This document shows, one piece after another, positions 61,029 through 64,000 of a stretch of DNA of 64,000 nt (positions are counted from its first letter, which is position 1; each line of letters starts with the position of its first letter). The notes under the pieces are model-generated. The model had not been told where the DNA came from. It saw nothing but the letters and a program-made list of their open reading frames with translations, and did no database searches. Position numbers and translations under genes: made by a program. The stretch comes from Croceimicrobium hydrocarbonivorans (GTDB lineage Bacteria > Bacteroidota > Bacteroidia > Flavobacteriales > Schleiferiaceae): the NCBI RefSeq assembly GCF_014524565.1, contig NZ_CP060139.1, positions 1,743,501-1,807,500 of the forward strand, in the 5' to 3' direction.

Positions 61029-61466
61029 TCATTTCGATGGTTGGTTCTCAGATTCATTCATTTTTTCTTCGATCATCTTACTGAGGTCGCGAGCGATTAA
61101 GGACATTGCCTCACCAAAATCTCGCATACTCTGACCAAAGGCTTTTGCACTTTTATTCAAGAGCTCTTTTTGCTCATCCGACAATTCGTAGTCTTCACTT
61201 AGCTCTTCACTGTAGCGCTTAATTTTAGCGGCACTTTCGCGAAGCGCTTTTTTGGAACGCTCAATATGCACCTGAACACTGTCATCTTCCAAAGATTGAT
61301 CCAGGTCTTTTGCCATGAGCCTGCTTAACTCGGCAACAGTTTCACTAAGGGTTTTTAATTCCTTTTGCAGCTTTTCGGTCAATTCTTGCTTACGCTCTTC
61401 CGATTGGGCTGAAGCCTGAAAGCTTAGGCCGCAAATCAGCAGCAGAGATACTAGATACTTCATCAC
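61029..61466 (-). CDS. Exported helical protein of unknown function in the ECF sigma operon
   Basis: A 145-residue protein with a signal peptide (MMKYLVSLLLICGLSFQASAQ) and an all-helical, charged mature part (KQELTEKLQKELKTLSETVAEL, RDLSKMIEEKMNE). It resembles the acidic helical segment of the downstream barrel protein. The two are nearly contiguous: the downstream reading frame begins in this gene's last codons, with the preferred start at 60999. Third gene after the ECF sigma factor. Probably periplasmic. Confidence 0.7.
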   Translation of the reverse strand: MMKYLVSLLLICGLSFQASAQSEERKQELTEKLQKELKTLSETVAELSRLMAKDLDQSLEDDSVQVHIERSKKALRESAAKIKRYSEELSEDYELSDEQKELLNKSAKAFGQSMRDFGEAMSLIARDLSKMIEEKMNESENQPSK

Positions 61467-61469
61467 AGC

Positions 61470-62189
61470 TTATTTATTAAATCGACGGTTGATAAAATCG
61501 GGAAGCGGGATTTCAATTTTGGTGTTTTCCGCTTTGGGCAATTCAATAGACTCTCCAGATTTTACTCTTTCATATTGATCGGAGGCATAGGCCCACATAC
61601 GCTCGCCCAAATCCTTAGATTTCTTTTCTGTGCTATAGGTAGCTCCATTCAGCTTAGGTAATTGAACCCGTACTTTATAGACTTCAGGGTTATCTATTTC
61701 TTCAGCTGCCTCCAGAGGTAAATCAGAATCTACCTCGCTCAACTCATTAAAGGCTAAAATGGGTTCCGAAATAGTTTGTTGCAAAACTGGAATCACTCGA
61801 GCGCCGGTTTTCTTGGGCTTTTTGGCCGGAGTCTTTTGATTGGTTTTAGCTTTAGGTTCTTCTTTTTTAGGGTCCTCGGTTTTTACCGATGACTTAGGCT
61901 CATCATTCTTGGTGTTGGGAGTGGTTTCAGGACCAGCTACCCAGCTTTGATCGGTATCGCCAATATTGTTAAGGTCCAGCTCACTGGCATTGCGATTATA
62001 ATAGATCAAAGAAGAAATTCCAATCAGCAAGGCTACTGCTGCAGCGCGCAACATCAGCCAAGCTTCTCGCTTGGGTTTGGCAGCTTGCTGAGAAGCGGCC
62101 ACCTTTTCCCAAACCTTGTCGGAAGGTTTTATTTGATGCTCCTTGAGCTCCTTCTCAAAAAGCGAGTCGATGGGATGCTTGGAACTCAT
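61470..62189 (-). CDS. Putative anti-sigma factor-like single-pass membrane protein
   Basis: A 239-residue protein. A short cytoplasmic N-terminus (MSSKHPIDSLFEKELKEHQIKPSDKVWEKVAA) precedes one membrane helix at about residues 48-64 (AAAVALLIGISSLIYY) and a periplasmic, Lys/Pro-rich part (KSSVKTEDPKKEEPKAK...). Its place directly after an ECF sigma gene (one base apart) and this topology are those of Bacteroidota anti-sigma factors, but no canonical zinc anti-sigma motif was found. It is the second gene of the operon. Confidence 0.7.
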   Translation of the reverse strand: MSSKHPIDSLFEKELKEHQIKPSDKVWEKVAASQQAAKPKREAWLMLRAAAVALLIGISSLIYYNRNASELDLNNIGDTDQSWVAGPETTPNTKNDEPKSSVKTEDPKKEEPKAKTNQKTPAKKPKKTGARVIPVLQQTISEPILAFNELSEVDSDLPLEAAEEIDNPEVYKVRVQLPKLNGATYSTEKKSKDLGERMWAYASDQYERVKSGESIELPKAENTKIEIPLPDFINRRFNK

Positions 62190-62190
62190 A

Positions 62191-62754
62191 TCAGTTATTT
62201 TTTGCTAGTAATTCGTATTCACTCAGTTTCTGTTGCAATTGTCGGCGAGCTTTACTCAATTGACTCTTGCTGGTATTTTCGGAGATTTCCAGCATTTCGC
62301 CTATCTCCTTATGGTTATAACCTTCAATAGCGAAGAGGTTAAAAACCGTTCTGTATCCGGTTGGTAGTTCATTAATCATCAACATTAAGTGCTCGGCATC
62401 GTAGTGATCTTTAACGCTGCTGTGCCCAAATTCCGGGCGACGCTCTTCTTCTACCTCTACAAAAAGATTCTTTTGGTAGCGGATGAAGTTTAGGGCCTCG
62501 CGCACCATAATGCGACGAATCCAGGCTCCTAATGCTCCCTCGCCACGGTATTGATCTAGGCGATTGAAGATTTTGATAAAACCATTGGAAAGAACTTCTT
62601 CGGCATCTTCCAAATTTTGGGTGTAACGTCGGCAAACGGCCAACATTTCTGAACTGTAACGTTCATATAATTCGCGCTGCGCCTCATGATTCCCGCGAAG
62701 GCACTGCTTCACGAGTCTCTTTTCGTTGCTTGGTAGGTTGCGAACTATTCCCAT
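62191..62754 (-). CDS. ECF-type RNA polymerase sigma factor
   Basis: A 187-residue sigma-70 family protein of the ECF type. Region 2 (residues about 25-95) has CLRGNHEAQRELYERYSSEML and the DAEEVLSNGFIKIF motif; region 4 (about 125-180) has ELPTGYRTVFNLFAIEGYNHKEIGEMLEISENTSKSQLSKAR, the helix-turn-helix for -35 recognition. It is the first gene of an operon with an anti-sigma-like protein, a helical exported protein and a barrel protein. An upstream -7-like element is at 62825-62832. Confidence 0.94.
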   Translation of the reverse strand: MGIVRNLPSNEKRLVKQCLRGNHEAQRELYERYSSEMLAVCRRYTQNLEDAEEVLSNGFIKIFNRLDQYRGEGALGAWIRRIMVREALNFIRYQKNLFVEVEEERRPEFGHSSVKDHYDAEHLMLMINELPTGYRTVFNLFAIEGYNHKEIGEMLEISENTSKSQLSKARRQLQQKLSEYELLAKNN

Positions 62755-62792
62755 TTCTTTGGAGGCTTCAGTAAACTGACACTGCTTGGGCT

Positions 62793-62832
62793 CCCTCAGG
62801 TTGCTTTGAGGGTTGATATTTTTTCAAATTTA
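62793..62832 (-). promoter_or_regulatory. Promoter and leader hairpin of the ECF sigma operon
   Basis: On the minus strand TAAATTTG (62825-62832) matches TAnnTTTG. The leader contains CCCTCA (62793-62798) and TGAGGG (62807-62812), a 6-pair hairpin between this box and the sigma start at 62754. No TTG -33 at the right spacing was found, so recognition by another sigma factor, perhaps its own, is possible. Confidence 0.45.
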
Positions 62833-62893
62833 CGCTTATTGTCTGAAAATCAGGTCGTTTATTTTCCAAACTCAAGGACCTCTATATCAAAAC

Positions 62894-62931
62894 AAAAAAC
62901 CGGAACCCTGCTCCCCTGAGCAAAGTCCCGG
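62894..62931 (-). terminator. Terminator of the right-edge T9SS cargo gene
   Basis: On the minus strand CCGGGACTTTGCTC pairs with GAGCAGGGTTCCGG over all 14 positions if G-U pairs are allowed (62900-62913 with 62918-62931), followed by a T6 tract (A run 62894-62899). Confidence 0.85.
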
Positions 62932-62958
62932 CTTGACGTAAACAATAATCTAATTAGT

Positions 62959-64000
62959 CTAGTCCAGCTTTAATACTCTAAAGCGTGAACTACCAATCTC
63001 CAAAATGTACAGACCATTAGTAAACTCTGATAAGTCAATAGTCATATTTTCCTGACCAGTACTTGGAATCCAGCTTCTTAAACTCTGGCCAGAACTATTA
63101 AACAATCGAATGTTTTGTACGCTGCCCTCCCATTCTAATTGAAGTTCATTTTGGACTGGGTTGGGATAAAGCCTTAGCCCAGAGTTTTGCCGATTCTCTT
63201 GCTGGCCGATTGTATTAGTTGGATTTAGATAAAAACATTTATTAAAAGAAAGGCCATTTATGGTATCAAGTCCATTATAAGTTCCAAATAACTGATCTTT
63301 ATTTGCCCGAAGGTTTATCACGGTATAATCATTAATTCCCGGGTTAATAAGCCTAATGTTATTGCCGTCAAACTCCGCTATTCGTTCCCCTCTTGAGAAA
63401 TAGGCTTTAGACTTTAAAATGGTTGGAGCTTCAATGGTCGTTCCAAAACCTTGATAAGGCGGTAGGCTCACGATAAAAACCAAACTATCATTTTGAATTC
63501 TAAAAAGGTCCGGCCCTTTGCGGGTAAATAACTGATTTCCCAGTTGAAATAAGTCTGCATAAAAAGGCCCATGATATCGATCTGTAATCGGATAAGCAAG
63601 ATTCTGCCTAATTGGATAGTCCCAAGTATTGTTCGTCGAATTAAGCCGAACAATACCCGCCGTATTTGAAGACCAAGTGTTGTTTAAATTTCCACATGCC
63701 CATAAATCACCATTAAACTCATGCAGTCCATAAATCGTATCCAAGCTATTTAAGTTTCCCGCTTGATGCAAAGTTCCGTTTTCATAGTACACCACATTAT
63801 AAACTTGCCGAAGGCTATCATGCAGCAAACCAGCTAGATAGGGTTTACCGTCAAAAAAACCAAAAAACCTCGGGACACCATTTATGGAGTCTAAAACCGT
63901 CCAGCTCCCATTTCGATAGCGGCTCAAGGTGGTTTTCATTTTCAGTAATTGAGGTCCACCACTTGTTTCCGCGAAATAGATATCTGAACTATCCACGACC
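62959..64000 (-). CDS. T9SS cargo protein, 5' end outside window
   Basis: The reading frame is open to the right edge (last full codon 63997-63999), so this is the C-terminal part of a longer protein; a GTG at 63996 is only an internal codon. About 346 residues are visible. The first 270 look like a propeller of repeated motifs (GDLWACGNLNNTW, NGLDTINGLSFN). A T9SS type A sorting domain follows (LRLYPNPVQNELQLEWEGSV, then NGLYILEIGSSRFRVLKL). It is exported by the T9SS and probably cleaved or anchored there. A hairpin terminator follows at 62894-62931. The N-terminal domain cannot be seen. Confidence 0.82.
   Translation of the reverse strand, partial: VVDSSDIYFAETSGGPQLLKMKTTLSRYRNGSWTVLDSINGVPRFFGFFDGKPYLAGLLHDSLRQVYNVVYYENGTLHQAGNLNSLDTIYGLHEFNGDLWACGNLNNTWSSNTAGIVRLNSTNNTWDYPIRQNLAYPITDRYHGPFYADLFQLGNQLFTRKGPDLFRIQNDSLVFIVSLPPYQGFGTTIEAPTILKSKAYFSRGERIAEFDGNNIRLINPGINDYTVINLRANKDQLFGTYNGLDTINGLSFNKCFYLNPTNTIGQQENRQNSGLRLYPNPVQNELQLEWEGSVQNIRLFNSSGQSLRSWIPSTGQENMTIDLSEFTNGLYILEIGSSRFRVLKLD

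Noticed and set aside
1-64000. tRNA, rRNA and CRISPR genes
   Set aside because: No conserved rRNA blocks, T-loop motifs in a cloverleaf context or short spaced repeats were noticed by eye; a covariance-model scan would be decisive.

Overview
The window comes from a member of the Bacteroidota, most likely a marine or aquatic Flavobacteriales-type organism. The signs are the type IX secretion (T9SS) C-terminal sorting domains on five proteins, many lipoproteins ending in a short lipobox, TAnnTTTG-type -7 promoter boxes, few recognisable Shine-Dalgarno sequences, and family-restricted domains (FISUMP, DUF4625, DUF5687). No rRNA, tRNA or CRISPR array was recognised.

Layout. 1-3.1 kb: the end of a CBM9-like protein, small genes, repeat-rich spacers and an IS3-family element with an A8 frameshift site. 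3.2-5.2 kb: paaZ. 5.4-8.2 kb: a three-gene operon of an arylsulfotransferase-like propeller, a 48-residue membrane protein and a membrane-anchored sulfotransferase. 8.2-12.3 kb: three tandem paralogous lipoproteins, a DUF4625-like lipoprotein and a FabH-like ketoacyl synthase. 12.5-14.9 kb: cydAB. 15-18.7 kb: a FAS1 lipoprotein, then a SAM-I riboswitch controlling cystathionine gamma-synthase and homoserine dehydrogenase. 18.7-20.9 kb: a prolyl oligopeptidase. 21-31.3 kb: a 3398-residue secreted repeat protein. 31.8-41.7 kb: paaY, an unknown exported protein, paaJ, a Nudix-winged-helix regulator, paaI, a small acidic protein, an XRE regulator, an ABC exporter pair, paaH and paaG. 41.9-47.9 kb: a MORN/FISUMP trio and two T9SS cargo paralogues. 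47.9-55 kb: a 2337-residue secreted repeat protein. 55.2-59.2 kb: paaABCD diverging from paaE. 59.2-62.8 kb: a GNAT acetyltransferase and an ECF sigma/anti-sigma-type operon ending in a putative outer-membrane barrel. The right edge holds a partial T9SS cargo gene.

Metabolic theme. PaaABCDE would epoxidise phenylacetyl-CoA, PaaG isomerise it, PaaZ open the ring and oxidise the aldehyde, PaaH and PaaJ complete the beta-oxidation-like steps, and PaaI and PaaY act as rescue or accessory functions. These genes lie in separate blocks across about 56 kb, with surface proteins, an ABC exporter and methionine genes between them. No paaK (phenylacetate-CoA ligase) or paaF is in the window. Palindromes in the paaA/paaE spacer, before the Nudix regulator and before paaG are the best candidate operators.

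The least ordinary parts are the sulfotransferase/ASST-like operon, the mosaic lipoprotein triplet, the internally duplicated giant secreted proteins, and the IS copy whose terminal sequence occurs as a direct rather than an inverted repeat.
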